A DNA stretch of 64,000 nt, from contig VWZX01004666.1 in NCBI GenBank assembly GCA_013399015.1, positions 2,481,603 through 2,545,602 on the forward strand. Direction: 5' to 3'. Below are positions 12,191-23,610 of the stretch, one piece after another. The notes under the pieces were generated by a model. The model ran no database searches, had not been told where the DNA came from, and worked only from the letters and a program-made list of their open reading frames with translations. The position numbers were made by a program, and so were the translations under genes. Every line of letters starts with the position of its first letter. The first letter of the stretch is position 1. Origin of the DNA: Galbula dea (lineage: Eukaryota; Chordata; Aves; Piciformes; Galbulidae).

Positions 12191-15100
12191 TAATGACGTT
12201 AGCAAATCCCAGTACTGCTGGCAGTAAGGGATCATGCAATTAGCATTGTGTTACAGCTTTTTTGAATTGTTGGTGAATCCATACAATCTGTCTTTCTTTT
12301 TCTGTTAATCTACCCCAGCCCTCACAACTTGTGAACACTTGGGCCAATTTCAACGAAACTGGACCCATGGGAGAAGTTTCATGCCTGTTATGGTCCTACA
12401 GCTCACAAAACCAGAGCAGACAGATAGAAGAGAGAGTGCTTAATGGGAGAATGCTTTCAGTTCAGTCTCAGCTCCTGCCTATCTGAGACAACATCTATCT
12501 CCTCAGAGGAGTCCAAGTGCCCCAACTGCTACAAAAAATCGAGTTCACATCTTACACACCAGAGAACTCAATGTCAGGAGCCAGAGTTCCAGGCTTCTGG
12601 TGTGTTAGGACTGGTGTATTTCTGCATTGGAGAGCTTGGGGCTGAACTTAGATCCACCACAGGAGTCTCTGCACTGAAAACCAGTTTCTGCTCCACAGGG
12701 TTACAATCTGAAAGAAGATGTAGACCAGAGCACACCAGCAACTGGGGGGATGTAAAAATGGCTGCGGACATTGTTAAGAGGGTATGTGTGTTTCATTAAT
12801 CAGCTCTAGTGATGCAGGACAAGAAAGAAGATGCCATGTTTGACTAAGTGGTCACCATTCAGGTTTGCTCTGGGATGATCCAGCATAGAAGCACATAAAA
12901 TTGCTGGAGGCAATTCCACTGTGTCACTCTGGTGCTCAACTTGTGGTCTCCACTGTGGGGTGCCCCTTTCTTTGGGAATCGCTCACCTAGAGTCTCTAGA
13001 TTCATTATCTTGAAGGGCTAGAGGAGTCCTGGATGCGTCCTCAGACATGCTAAAGAGCACAGCACACTACTGATACCCAAACAGTCCTTATCAATGAGTC
13101 ATGTGAACCAGAGCTGGGTTCTGATCTCTTCCCCTAGCACTGGAAAACTTCTCAGGGTCAAGTCTGCAAATCAGAGAGGGGGGGTAAAACAGTGCTGGCC
13201 ATGAGAATTAAGAGGAGAGAGGAATTCCAGCTTCAAGTCTGTGTTGGAGATGTGTTTTACCCTTTCCCTGAGGAAAAAGAGGAAAACATGAAAGTTCAAA
13301 GTAAATGTATATTTCCAAGAAAAATGCTATGTGAATAAGTGGTAAGTTTTGATCACTGGCAGTGGGTATTTCATCACAGGAAATTGCTGTTAAAGGTCAC
13401 TGTGCACTAATTAAGCTTCATTTGCTCCAAAACACCTCATCATATCCCACAGCATGTGCCATGCATAACTCTGGCTCAGCACATCCCGTTCTGGCCACAC
13501 AAACACACAGAGAGCACTGCTCTAAAAATGTTCTGTCTGCCCTCAGAGCAGATTGAGCTCTGCTCCTCTCCTCGGCTAGCCAGGCTGCACAGGGAGCTCC
13601 AGGCTATGCTCCTCAGTCCTGCAGACATGACTGAGAACCTGAGAGCACCACCTCGCGTCTGTCCCGGAGAGAAGTGCCCAGCACTGCTGCTCCTGCTCTG
13701 GCCTTCTGGGGCTGTGATTTGCCAGATGATGTGTGCACATTTTTGAGAGCAAGCATAACCATGTAAGGAGCAAATCCATGGCTCTCCTCTCCCAATAAGC
13801 ACTGCTCCTCCTTTACAAGGAGTGGATGAGGGCTGTTTATTTAACCACTGATTTGCATAACACAATCAAACGGTCTGACTGAAGTCACAGATGGATGTTT
13901 CAGGTTAACAGCTTAGCTCACCTTGACAGGAACCAGCTGGTGAAGTTTGCAGCAGTGATTCTGGCAGTTACCTTCATCCCTAACTAAGAAAGCTCATGTC
14001 AGTTATGGCTAGCTGCAATTTCCAAACCAGCTCCACCATGCTGCTTTACCACATGAGCTTGTTGCAGAGGGAAAAGTGTGCCATATGTTTAGAAGTCACT
14101 GTAAAGCCCTGGAGAGTCCATGGGAAGCCATATGCTGATTTTGATGGGCTTTAGACTGGACTGTTACGCTCCAGCAGCCTGCTAATGCAGAACAGTGATT
14201 TCACAGAGGTTCTGCTCAGGCACATGAGGTAGTGTTAGTGAAGAGGTCAAATGAAAGTGACAAGGAATAGATAGATGGAGAGTCACATTGGGGGTAATTA
14301 GATACACCAGCAACATGGGATTCAGATCAATACATAGTGTACACTAGAGACCCTCCCTTCTCTGCTTTGGAGACATCCTGTTTGGTTTCCACCTGAATGC
14401 AGGTGTATTCAGGTTTTGGAGCTGGGGACTGAGGTGCAAGCCTCTGAGTGGATATTTATCTAGGCTGGGTATAAGCTAAACGACATCTATTGCTTACACT
14501 GCTCTGGACTCAATTTCCAGAATAGCCAGCAAGCAGAGCCATGGGAACCGGATCCAGCCCTGCTCTGCTGGATCTCAATGCCATTAAGTACTTACAAGCC
14601 TCTCAGTTGACCTCCTGCAAAACTGAGTCCATAAATCTCACTGAGAATTTCATGCAAGTGGGCCAAGAAGATGAGAGTTTTCAGAGCAGGGCTGGCTGGC
14701 TTCCTACTGGACTTCCTGTCAGTTACAACCATGGAACCCATGAGCTTCAGGCCTTTTGTACCACGAGGTACATATAATATCATTTGGCCATGACTTTCCA
14801 TGATGTATCTTGGCTTAGCTCAAATATTTTTGCCTACTCAGTACTCAGTTTATCCTAAATAAAAAGGACTGTTGCCAACATGTGAAAGATACATGTAACA
14901 TTCATCTGCCTAACCTGGACACTGGAAAAGCTTTCTGAGACAGTAGACCAGGGCACATGCCTACAAGAGTGATTTCTTTTTCCTTGTTGCCAAGGGACAC
15001 ATCTGTCTTATTGAGTTTATTTGTGGGAAGGAAAAAAAATGGTCAATAAACATAAAATGCAACAAAAGAAAATGTCAAACTAACTTTGACAGGCTTTCTT

Positions 15101-15430
15101 CATACCACTCCCTTTTGTGGAGAAACAGCATCTGTCCACAGAAATTACAGCAAAATATTAAGAAGATGTCTCCTAATGAGCTGGCAAATAAAGATGCCAA
15201 AGGGGTGAGAGCTGAACTCTGGAAAGGATGTTAGCTTTTCCCCCCACTGCAAACTTGATCTTTATTATTATTATTTTTGCTTCTTCTTTCCATTTAATTT
15301 GGCAATGGACTTTTACAAGAAGTAAGCTTTTTAGTGTTCTCTCTTCTGCGAACTCAGACTGAGCATAGCCAAAATTAACTTCTCCCTGGGAGGTGAAGAT
15401 AGAAGAAAAGGAAACTGATCTTCATTTCCA
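12191..15430. other. Non-coding DNA with a GC-richer patch at 13460-13745
   Basis: No supported gene. Between 13460 and 13745 the base composition rises in GC, with several CpGs (for example in CTCGCGTCTGTCCCGGAG), and three frames stay open together: plus-strand 96 codons and minus-strand 129 and 67 codons. Simultaneous open frames on both strands point to composition and not to coding. An octamer-type ATTTGCAT lies near 13852. A weak exon-like stretch at 12699-12781 is rejected elsewhere in this report. Confidence 0.45.
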
Positions 15431-15496
15431 TGGGAGTTGGACTTAATGATCTCCAGAGGTCACTTCCAACCCCTAACATTATGGGATTCTGTGATG
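15431..15496 (+). mobile_element. CR1 LINE 3' tail fragment
   Basis: Only the last part of the CR1 3' untranslated region remains: GAGTTGGACTTAATGATCTC, then GTCACTTCCAACCCCTAACATT and a final GATTCTGTGATG. Plus orientation. It is a heavily 5'-truncated insertion, common for this family. Confidence 0.85.
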
Positions 15497-17000
15497 CCTA
15501 CCTCCATCCCCCTGACACTATATCCTTCTTTTGCAAGGCCCTCACACCATTTGCATACAAGAAAGAGAAAGAAAATAATCTATCAAATTTGAATCCACCA
15601 TCTGAAATATTTATCCACTTTACCATGCCTCTGCCACAAGTAGTTTGATTTTTCATCTACTCCAGATTGCACTGCTGTAGCAAAAGTTATCTCTCTAGCC
15701 CACCACTGGATTTAGTGATTCAGCAGTGAAACTACAGGGTTTTGGAGGGTTCAGAGTATTTCCTTTCTAGACTGACAATGCAAAGAAAACAATGAGTTGT
15801 TTCTGAGGAGATGCCAAAGAGGGAAGGGAGAGGTTTTCTGTTCAAAGCAAAGAATCTATTGAAAAACAATGTAATAAATTGATGATTTTTAGACATACAC
15901 TTTAGAAGGTGTGTGCCTTTAGAAAACAAATCAAATACTTCAACATTTAGTTGAAATCCTAGTAAGTATTTCTTTTGCACTTAGGCACCCAATAGAGACA
16001 AGTAGCAAATTCTGTAGTTTCTGCTGGGAAATGTTATGACTTCCTAAGTGTAACACTTTTGATTTTATAATGCAACTTTTCCTACAGGTTATCTTTCAAA
16101 TGTAGACAACATAAGTCCATCATATTTTTGTTTATGCTGCAGTCAGATATAAAGGCTGTAAATTTGAGCTGATCACATGCCTTGTCTAAAGCACATGTGC
16201 ACTTCCATGACACTGTTTATCTTTAGTGTTTGGCCAGTTGAGATAACAGGGTGGTGTGTCAAACACGTGATGTGTTATCTAGGCACTAGGAACACTTTTG
16301 TTGCAGGGACATGTTGACACAGTGCTTTTGAGTAGACGAAGACAACATGATGGCTCCACTTATGCTGAGGAACAAGAGGAGTGTTCTTATGTTAGTCCAC
16401 CCCCATGTCTAACACAACCAGCTTGAGCTTGCAGGGTGGAACTGCTCAAATGAATTTAGCAACAAAAAGGTTTAAAACCTTATTTTGGGCATGGGACAGA
16501 TTTAGTTTTGTTATTGTGCAATTAGAGAGTAAAAGGAAGCCAGTTCTTCTATATGGAAAAGCTGTACCTGAAGTGGAACTTCCATTCTGGTTGTTTGATC
16601 TAAAAAAGTCCTTTTCCTTTTCTAAGAATCAAAGCACAGTATCTGAGACTGACAGGCACAAAGACTTTTGTAGTGAGAAAAATTAAGAAATTCCATTCTT
16701 AAGTTCCTTCTTGACCATTAACACAAACCACAACTTGGGCCTCACTTAGCATCACACACCAAATTCTGTCATGCCTGTATACCTGATAAAAGTACAGTAT
16801 TTCAGGTCTGCATCCTTGCTTGGGGGACTGTACAGTCCACTCTGCACACGCTACTGACATTCCTGGATGTACAAGGGGGTCATAAAGGATAGAATTTAGC
16901 TGGAAAGCTGCATTTCTGTGTGTGCAGGGAGAAATTTAATCTCAAAACAAACAGCTATTTAAAAGAATATCTACCCTGTGACATGAAATACAGCAGAGAA
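15497..17000. other. Unique non-coding DNA, no gene seen
   Basis: No repeat or gene recognised. A 93-codon open frame at 16405-16686 lacks any recognisable motif, acceptor or donor. Confidence 0.5.
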
Positions 17001-17045
17001 GCACAGGAGTTGGAAGCGATCTGAACTGGAAGTCCACTGAGCCCT
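17001..17045 (-). mobile_element. Possible very decayed CR1 tail
   Basis: The stretch GCACAGGAGTTGGAAGCGAT followed by AAGTCCACTGAGCCC resembles the antisense CR1 3' end (hydrogen-bonded pattern of GAGTTGGAAGGGA... and AGTCCAAC...). Only about 45 bases align and mismatches are many, so this could be chance. Confidence 0.25.
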
Positions 17046-18348
17046 GTGTGAATGTATCAGATTAGATCTGGAAGTACAACAGCCATATTTGTGGGATAGC
17101 AGACAATGTCAAGCCCTTCAGCTCCAAAGGTAGGACTGGACTGGGCTGATTTCTGCAGGACAAACAACAGGAACCAACCTGGGTCCAGCTGCCTCCCAGC
17201 CTCCCTCCCATACAAACAATTTCAGAGGAGGCGAGGATCGCATGACAAATTCAATTAGAGATGAGCCTGAGGGGGAAAGAGGTTGTCAAAACAGATGATT
17301 AAAATGTATGCAGTTTGAAACCAAGGGGAGTAACCAGCATTAAGTCATGCCCACAAGCAAGGAAAAATAACGTGCTAGGAGCTACAAGGTAAAGTGGACT
17401 CATTTGTTTTTTTCATTGTGCTCCTTCAGTCTCTCATTCTCCTCTCCTCCCACTCTCCATAATGCTACTGCTTGGCTACACATTAAACACTTTGACGGTC
17501 ACACAAAATCATCTAACATTTCCATGGCAGTGAAACACTAAAGCATAAACAGTTTATTTCTCATGAAATTTGTAAGAAAAACAAACATTTTATAAGGCTC
17601 CAGTTCCCTCTGCCTTTTCCTCCCCTGTAGCCCCTGAAATTATTGCCAATGTAAAAGACAAGAGAGAAAATAGACCTTAAGTAAACAGAGTCATGAGTGT
17701 TATTTACTATCCGCTGGTTATATGCCAAGGAGATATCAACCAAGCAGACATTAGGAAAATATTTATCCAAGCATTAATATATTCTTTACACATGGCACAT
17801 TGCACATCATTATTTAGCTGGGCTGATAACACAGAAGCTTTACTAACAGCATATTTCTTCCTGTGCTTAGAAGTCTTTAAAGCATTTTTAAGCCCAGCAG
17901 TAAATCACAGCCTGGTTTGCAGATATGTTCTGTATACATACATATTCCACTTCAGCCCTTCTAATCACATGGCTGAATGTGCATGTCTTGTCTTCCTTGG
18001 TACGTGAATGTCATTTTTGTGATTGAAAAAGGAAAAGTAAAACTATTAGTGTTTGCCACATCTGAAGTTCCTACTAAAACTCCCAGCAGCCTCTATCTCC
18101 ACTGCTTAATGAGGGAGCTGATCAAGTGAAGCAGATCATACATGAACTGAGACAGATCTGAAAAGACTCCTAAACAAATCAAGAAAGTCTTTAAAATGTC
18201 TGAAGTACTCTATTGTTCCAGGGCTGGGAGGTGCTGGGCTTATCCTGGTAATCTGTCAATAGTATGTCAGTCTCCAGGATAAAACCCAAGAATTCTTATT
18301 TTTGGTTTTATTCTCTGGGTTTTTTCTTTTTTTTTTTATTCCCCTAAG
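17046..18348. other. Unique AT-rich DNA, possible conserved non-coding sequence
   Basis: No gene or transposon seen. From about 17560 to 17990 the sequence is rich in homeodomain-type TAAT/ATTA and TTTA words and lacks repeats. It ends in a long T-rich tract (18310-18346) followed by CCCCTAAG, which resembles a splice acceptor. Confidence 0.35.
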
Positions 18349-18433
18349 TTTGGCAGATGAAAATGTTTGGATAGTTCCCATCTGTCCTGGACAAGGAGAT
18401 GAACCTCTGGCTGTTCAGATTGTTCCTGCGTAA
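18349..18433 (+). CDS. Weak candidate terminal exon
   Basis: A very strong polypyrimidine tract ends in CCCCTAAG at 18341-18348. After one base the frame is open for 27 codons, reading LADENVWIVPICPGQGDEPL and a few more residues, and ends in two consecutive TAA stops; the second overlaps an AATAAA word at 18432-18437. This would suit the last coding exon of a gene. The stretch is short, the protein is unknown to me, and an AATAAA directly at the stop would leave almost no 3' untranslated region, so chance is a serious alternative. Confidence 0.2.
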
Positions 18434-20498
18434 TAAATACCAATTCCTAGATACAGAAATTAAAGCAAAGTCAATCATATTAGTTGAAAATGGAATTAAT
18501 GGACACTAAATTAGAGGCATAGATTTCTTAACTGTTTAGTCAGAATAAAATTTGTGGGACCCATTTACCAGAGGACACCATGGACTGAGCACTGCAAGGA
18601 AGGTAGAAGAGGGACAAGGCGAGGATGTGGGTGGATTAGACTGTGGGCCCCTAAGTCTCCTTGCATCAGACCTCACGCCAACTCCACCAGGACATTGTGT
18701 CCTTTACAGTGTTGCTTTCAGCAACAAGCCTAGGGGAAAGTCAAAGGTGTGGACACAAGGTGTCCTGTAACTCTGCACTGATCAGAAACATTTCTTCATA
18801 CTTCTTAATGATGCCATTCATCCAACCGTTTCTCTAAGTATTAACAAAACATTTAAACACTCTAGACCTTACTATGCCTTTTTTTTATGGAAAGGTGGAA
18901 CCTGGAGAACTTTAGTGATGCAGGCAGAGACAGTGGCACTTTCAGGAACAGAAGCTGAGTCATGATTCCTCTTGTCCTGTCTGAACTCCCAGGCCCTCCT
19001 CAAAGAGCCTGGACAGTCTTTGCAGCTATACATTTGTGCAGCTATCCATAGGGACTCATAAAGGCTAAAACTGCCTTTAAAATTATTTCTTAGGCATGCA
19101 AAGGCATAAAGTTGTAACTTGCAGCACCAGCACATGCCTGTCTACTATAATCCATCTTTCCAGTGAAAAATGTCACAGGGAATTGTAATCATTCTCTTTA
19201 TAACAGCAAGATCCAGAGGCCACTCAGCCCAATGGCATCCCACGTTCACTTAGTTAGGGATTCACCCTAATGAACATAATTAGAACATAATGTTCTAATA
19301 ATTGATCATGTTAAGAAGAGAAATAAAGCTCACTTGTATCTGGGACATGGTTTTCCAGATACTGAACCAAAAGGGAAACTTCAACACCCCTCCTCCCCCA
19401 AAATCTCTACTACTGAAATGAGTGAATTGTTCCAACTAGGCTTATGACTCTTGGTTTGCAGTTTACCAATTATAGTATACTCCAACCATACATTTGGCAG
19501 AAAAAAAAGTCTGCACATTATTTCCCAGTGAGCAACCCTAGACAGAGATAAGAACATTTCAGAAATAACTGATAAGCTACATCCTGCTGGTGTTTGTTTT
19601 TAGTTATATTCATGGATTAGCTGAGCTGAATCAAGGAATGCCTCCAAGATGAATGGGAGTGATGCTCCACTGCCAGTATGGACTGAACATTGCCTATTGG
19701 TTTAATGGCAAGAGTAAGGCTTGTTTAAGGAGTGAGGCTTCATCTCACAAATTCATAGATTCAGTTTTAGGCCCATATGGATTGTTATTCTTAAACTGGT
19801 CTCCTGTGTGCCGAAAGATCAGCAGCACCTGCCTTAAGCTCATAACTTCTGTTTGAGTTGCAACACCTCTTTTAGGACTGTAAGCAGTCTGGATTGAGAT
19901 ATTCAAGATGTCAGAGACTGCTCTTTCTCCCAGAAAATTTCTTCCATTTCAATGCAACATTCATGGTCAAGCAAGATTCATAACTAGCACTTGAATTACA
20001 GGTGGCAATAACAATGTTCCAGCACAGTTTGTTTGGAAAGTTTACTACTCTGTGTTTCGCTAGTATCTTTCCCAGGCTTAAGCTGACACCAGTTAATTCT
20101 GTTTCCTACATACCTCTGGGATATACATCTCTAGCTTAACTGGTGGAAAATTGGTTGTTGGTGCTCAGGAAATAACTGATTTTCCATCTATTATAAAGTG
20201 GCCTTATTGAAAGTATATGCTGTTGATATCCAAACCATGGATTACAGTTTTTAGTTAACAAATGGGTTTTGTCAATTGCCCCAGGCACTGCCTAACAAAG
20301 TTGTGCTTAACGGCTAAGAAGACTGATTTCTTTGGGGATATTGCTTAAATAGAGCACAGATCTAGAGTACACAACAGTTGCTATTCATCAGGCACTGAGG
20401 GAAAAAAAGCCTGGCAGCAAGCCAGAAATGTAAAGCAGCCCTATAAGTTGGCAGAGTAGTTTATAATTACTGCTATTAAAATATATGCACACAGAGAC
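18434..20498. other. Unique non-coding DNA with a steroid-receptor-type palindrome
   Basis: No gene seen. The one notable site is the palindrome at 19279-19299, listed separately. Open frames up to 87 codons are unremarkable. Confidence 0.5.
19279..19299. promoter_or_regulatory. Perfect palindromic GRE/ARE/PRE-type half-site pair
   Basis: The core AGAACATAATGTTCT (19282-19296) is an exact match to the inverted-repeat consensus bound by glucocorticoid, androgen, progesterone and mineralocorticoid receptors (AGAACA, three bases, TGTTCT). The symmetry extends beyond the core: the ten-base arms ATTAGAACAT and ATGTTCTAAT are exact reverse complements around a single A. The sequence match is direct; binding and function are inferred. 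Confidence 0.5.
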
Positions 20499-20556
20499 AT
20501 ATATATACATATATATATATATATATGCACGCACACACACACACATACACACACAT
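20499..20556. repeat. Compound (AT)n / (AC)n microsatellite
   Basis: A run of AT dinucleotides interrupted once by AC (20499-20526) passes into GCACGCACACAC-type repeats and then (AC)n with one AT interruption. Likely length-polymorphic, and the AC part can adopt alternative helical forms. Confidence 0.95.
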
Positions 20557-21435
20557 GTGAGATTTGCTGAGATACAAAATGCCCATGCTAACTTCAGGGC
20601 AATATTTCTGTGATGATTTCATTTCATGATTAGATATTTCGGAAGGAAGATACAAGATATTAATTAAAGCAGAAGATAAACACCTTCTTAATTAGCTGAT
20701 GAAATACAATTTGCATGAAAGTGAATTCCTTTTAATAAGTGCTGAATGTGCCCGGGGAAATGTTCCAGCACATCCCCAGTTTTTCCCTTCTGTCATCCTC
20801 CGGGAATTCTAAATGAATGTTCAGAGACTACTTCTGATCTTACTCACTGTTTTTCTGAATTCATTTCACTTTGGTGGAATTACTGTGGTCTGAAAAATCA
20901 GGAAGAGAAATCACAAGAGGAAATTAAGCCAGCTGATTTTGCCACTGCTTATTCCCCTTCCTCCTGCACAGCAGATTGAAAGAAAAAAAAGAAATCAAAT
21001 CTAATCTAATCAATGAAGGGATGAGATATTCTAGGTCTGACTGCAGAAGGGAGCAAGAGAGGTGCTATTGAATGAGTGGGGTTTACTACTCTGGCACTGT
21101 TATCATGTACATCCTCATTTAGGCCCTTTTGCTCTACACTAGGCCCTGTTCTAAGCTTGTATATGAGAGGGTTGTTGTAAGAGATGTCTTCTTCCCATTC
21201 TTTCCAGAGATTCCCATTTTCCTCATTCTGTTCATGCTGACAGAAAGTCAGAATAAAAGTGCAATGGAAAATGTCAAATCAGCTATTTTTTTCACCAGCC
21301 TGTAACTAGAAGGGTGAAGCTTTAAGGAGAGAGAGATGGCAGAGGTATTCACAGGCCATAATGTGCCAGTTCCAAACAACAGTCTCAAGTTCATGATTTT
21401 CAGATTTTTTTAGATGAGTATTTTTGTGTCTTATA
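20557..21435. promoter_or_regulatory. Unique DNA, candidate enhancer-like segment
   Basis: No gene. Between 20625 and 20725 several homeodomain-type words cluster: GATTAGAT, TTAATTAAAG, CTTAATTAGC, plus a perfect POU octamer ATTTGCAT near 20711. No repeat is recognised. This is the kind of composition seen in conserved developmental enhancers, but there is no conservation data here, so the call is a guess. Confidence 0.2.
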
Positions 21436-21515
21436 CAGAATCACACACAGAATCACAGAATCATTACGGTTGGAAAGGACCCTCAAGATCATCTAGTCCA
21501 ACTGATAGCCCTACA
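21436..21515 (-). mobile_element. CR1 LINE 3' tail fragment, different subfamily
   Basis: Antisense CR1 3' end: repeated CAGAATCACA units, then ATCATTACGGTTGGAAAGGA and CCTCAAGATCATCTAGTCCA. The word TCATTACGGTTGG distinguishes it from the neighbouring CR1 at 21593 (ATATTAGGAGTTGG), so the two are separate insertions of different CR1 types, 77 bases apart, in the same orientation. Confidence 0.9.
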
Positions 21516-21592
21516 CAAGTAAAGTAACATATTTTTCCATTCTGTACGCACTCTGGGTTTTTTTCTTGTTATCTTTTGGTGCAATAAGGTCA

Positions 21593-22330
21593 ATCACAGA
21601 ATCACAGAATATTAGGAGTTGGAAGGGACCTCGAAAGATCATCTAGTCCAACCCCCCTGCCACAGCAGGATTCCCTAGACCAGGTCACACAGAAGCGCGT
21701 CCAGACGGGTTTTGAATACCTCCATAGAAGGAGACTCCACAACCTCTCTGGGCAGTCTGTTCTAGTGCTCTGGCACCTGAACTGTGAAAAAATTTCTACG
21801 TGTATTCACACAGAATCTCCTCTGCTTCAGCTTACAGCCATTGCCTCTTGTCCTGTCACTGGGCTCCACTGAGAAGAGCCTGGCCCCATCCTCCCGACAC
21901 ACACCCTTCNCCACCAGGACTCCCAGATCCCTTTCCCCTTTACTGCTCTCCAACAGCTCAGCCCCCAACCTATACTCATACATGGGGTTGGTCTTTCTCA
22001 GGTGCAAGACTCGGCACTTGGCCTTATTGAATCTCATTACATTTCTCCCTGCCCAACTCTCCAGCCTGTCTAAGTCTCGCTGAATGGCAGCACAACCCTC
22101 CAGTGTGTCAGCCACTCCACCCAGTTTAGTGTCATCAGCAAACTTGCTGAGAGCACACTCTGTTCCCTCATCCAGGTCGTTATGAATAGATTGAAAAGTA
22201 CTGGTCCCCATACTGACCCCTGAGGGACTCCAGTAGACACAGGCCTCCAACTAGACTCCATCCCATTGACCACAACTCTGACTTCTGTCCTTCAACCAGT
22301 TCACAATCCACCTCACTACCCAACCAGCCA
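21593..22330 (-). mobile_element. CR1 LINE, truncated and internally deleted
   Basis: Antisense CR1 of the same type as 3431-3895. On the minus strand, from right to left, the reverse-transcriptase region is visible: RWIVNWLKDRSQS-like residues near 22310, STGVPQGSVWGPVLFN near 22220, then after a frameshift the catalytic box KFADDTKLGG near 22120 and the RDLDRLESWAGRN helix. The frame continues to GERDLGVLV and then jumps directly to CREDGARLFSVEPSDRTRGN. About 100 residues that normally lie between these motifs (from the SKLSMSQQCAL-type stretch through the RLRGDL helix) are missing, and the jump lies on the undetermined base at 21910. The element then continues to the two 3' octamers at 21593. 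The 5' limit is approximate because similarity fades near 22330. Non-functional. Confidence 0.92.
21910..21910. other. Undetermined base (N)
   Basis: Single N at the junction of the internal CR1 deletion. Other single Ns are at 40328 and 45818. It may stand for an unresolved base or an unresolved short gap. Confidence 0.9.
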
Positions 22331-23469
22331 GACCACACTGGCATCCAACCTGTTAGATTTCAACCCAAAGTTCAACTACTTAACAAAGAGGTGAAAATAG
22401 AGTTTTTCATTGACAAGGTCTGGCCACTCTAATACTTACAGCTGTGCTCCTCCCTTTGACCAGTACTAACCACAGGGTAGGTGAAAGACTGCCTATCTTA
22501 AACAATATTGAAGGCACAAACACAAATTCAGCATCACCATGCAGACCAAGACAGAATTCACAGTTGCCTCTTCACTTTAAAAAACTCCTCACTGCAGGCG
22601 TCCAAGCATCAAGGCCAAATTTTCTATGCACGCTTCTACCCTAGCACCAATACTCTCAGTGCTGCAGAAAGCAGTCTCTCCCACCAAGCAAACCTCTTCT
22701 ACAGCCCAAGTTCCACAGATCAGCCTCTTTACTGGGTTACTAATCCTATTCTGGTTGTCTGTTCTGCTTTATTACATCAGAATTTTCCATTCAAAAATCC
22801 AACCTTTTCCCTTGGCTTCTTGTTTAATTTTCCAAAGCATTTTCACTATGCTATCAGGAAAAGCTTCATACCAAACCCATCCATCTTCCCTCTCTGGTGC
22901 TGCATTCTTACCTGTCAGGGGTGTACAGGTGCTTTTGGACGCACTACAGACCCACAAATAGCAGGAAATCTTCTGTCCAACTGAAGATGAAAATAGTTGC
23001 CTGCCCTAGCATTTGACCCCAACTCCAGAGTTAACACATGATATTGGGAGGGGAAAGGAGATCTTCATACTGGGTTTTTAACAAATGTCATCTAAGGCAA
23101 GACCTTAGATTGATGTCACATGTTGATGACAACACAGTGCTTCTCAGGAAACATCTAATATAGCCTATGGGGGAGGGGAAATATTTTTTTGTGTGTGATT
23201 TGTTTCTAAAGTGTGGGGGAACTGAAGAAGGAGAAGGCAAGGAGCCCTATTCAGAAGAGTTCAGCAAATGATTTCTACAAAGAAAAATGCTATTCTTTTT
23301 ATGCCAGCACCTTTTAGTTGCAGGACTTAAAAGAGTTTGGGGTTCTTTGTTAACCACTTGGACTGATGCCCAACAGTTGTTTTCATTTATGCTTGACATT
23401 CTCAACTGCTCCCATTGAAGTGAGATAAAGTAGCAGAAAGAAAAATAAATGGGCTTTTTTTCTCCCCTC
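22331..23469. other. Unique pyrimidine-rich DNA, no gene seen
   Basis: Two overlapping plus-strand open frames of 158 (22508-22984) and 111 codons (22626-22961) run through a pyrimidine-rich segment. Neither shows a domain, a start context or splice signals, and the 111-codon frame has a TM-like hydrophobic run that pyrimidine-rich DNA produces easily. Treated as non-coding. Confidence 0.45.
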
Positions 23470-23610
23470 TTTCCCCAGCCGCTTGGGTCACTGTTCTGTC
23501 TTGTTTTAGGGAGATCTGAACGGGTGTTGCACAGGCTGGCTGGGAGACGAGGAGGGTGAGGCAGGAAGGACAGCCTGCGGTTGCGGCGAGGGGCTTGCAG
23601 CCCTCGGGTG
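23470..23610. other. CpG-rich patch
   Basis: About nine CpGs occur between 23475 and 23635, for example in TGCGGTTGCGGCGAGG, against an otherwise strongly CpG-poor background. It is too short for a standard CpG island and has no visible TATA box or gene attached. It abuts the MIR fragment to the right. It could be a small unmethylated regulatory element or simply a GC-rich relic. Confidence 0.4.

Noticed and set aside
12699..12781. Exon-like 27-codon stretch between CCACAG and GTATGT
   Set aside because: Short, unremarkable peptide, mediocre acceptor; not distinguishable from chance.
13911..13990. Minus-strand exon-like stretch with a GTGAGC donor and cysteine-rich alternative frame
   Set aside because: Two of three frames are open over only about 20 codons, so the signal is not frame-specific.
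14541..14801. Frames open on both strands near a GTAAGT word (minus, 14597)
   Set aside because: Both strands read through equally, there is no good acceptor on either, and no protein is recognised.
22508..22984. 158-codon open frame, plus strand
   Set aside because: Pyrimidine-rich, overlaps a second long frame, no domain and no start or splice context. In 64 kb one or two frames of about 150 codons are expected by chance.
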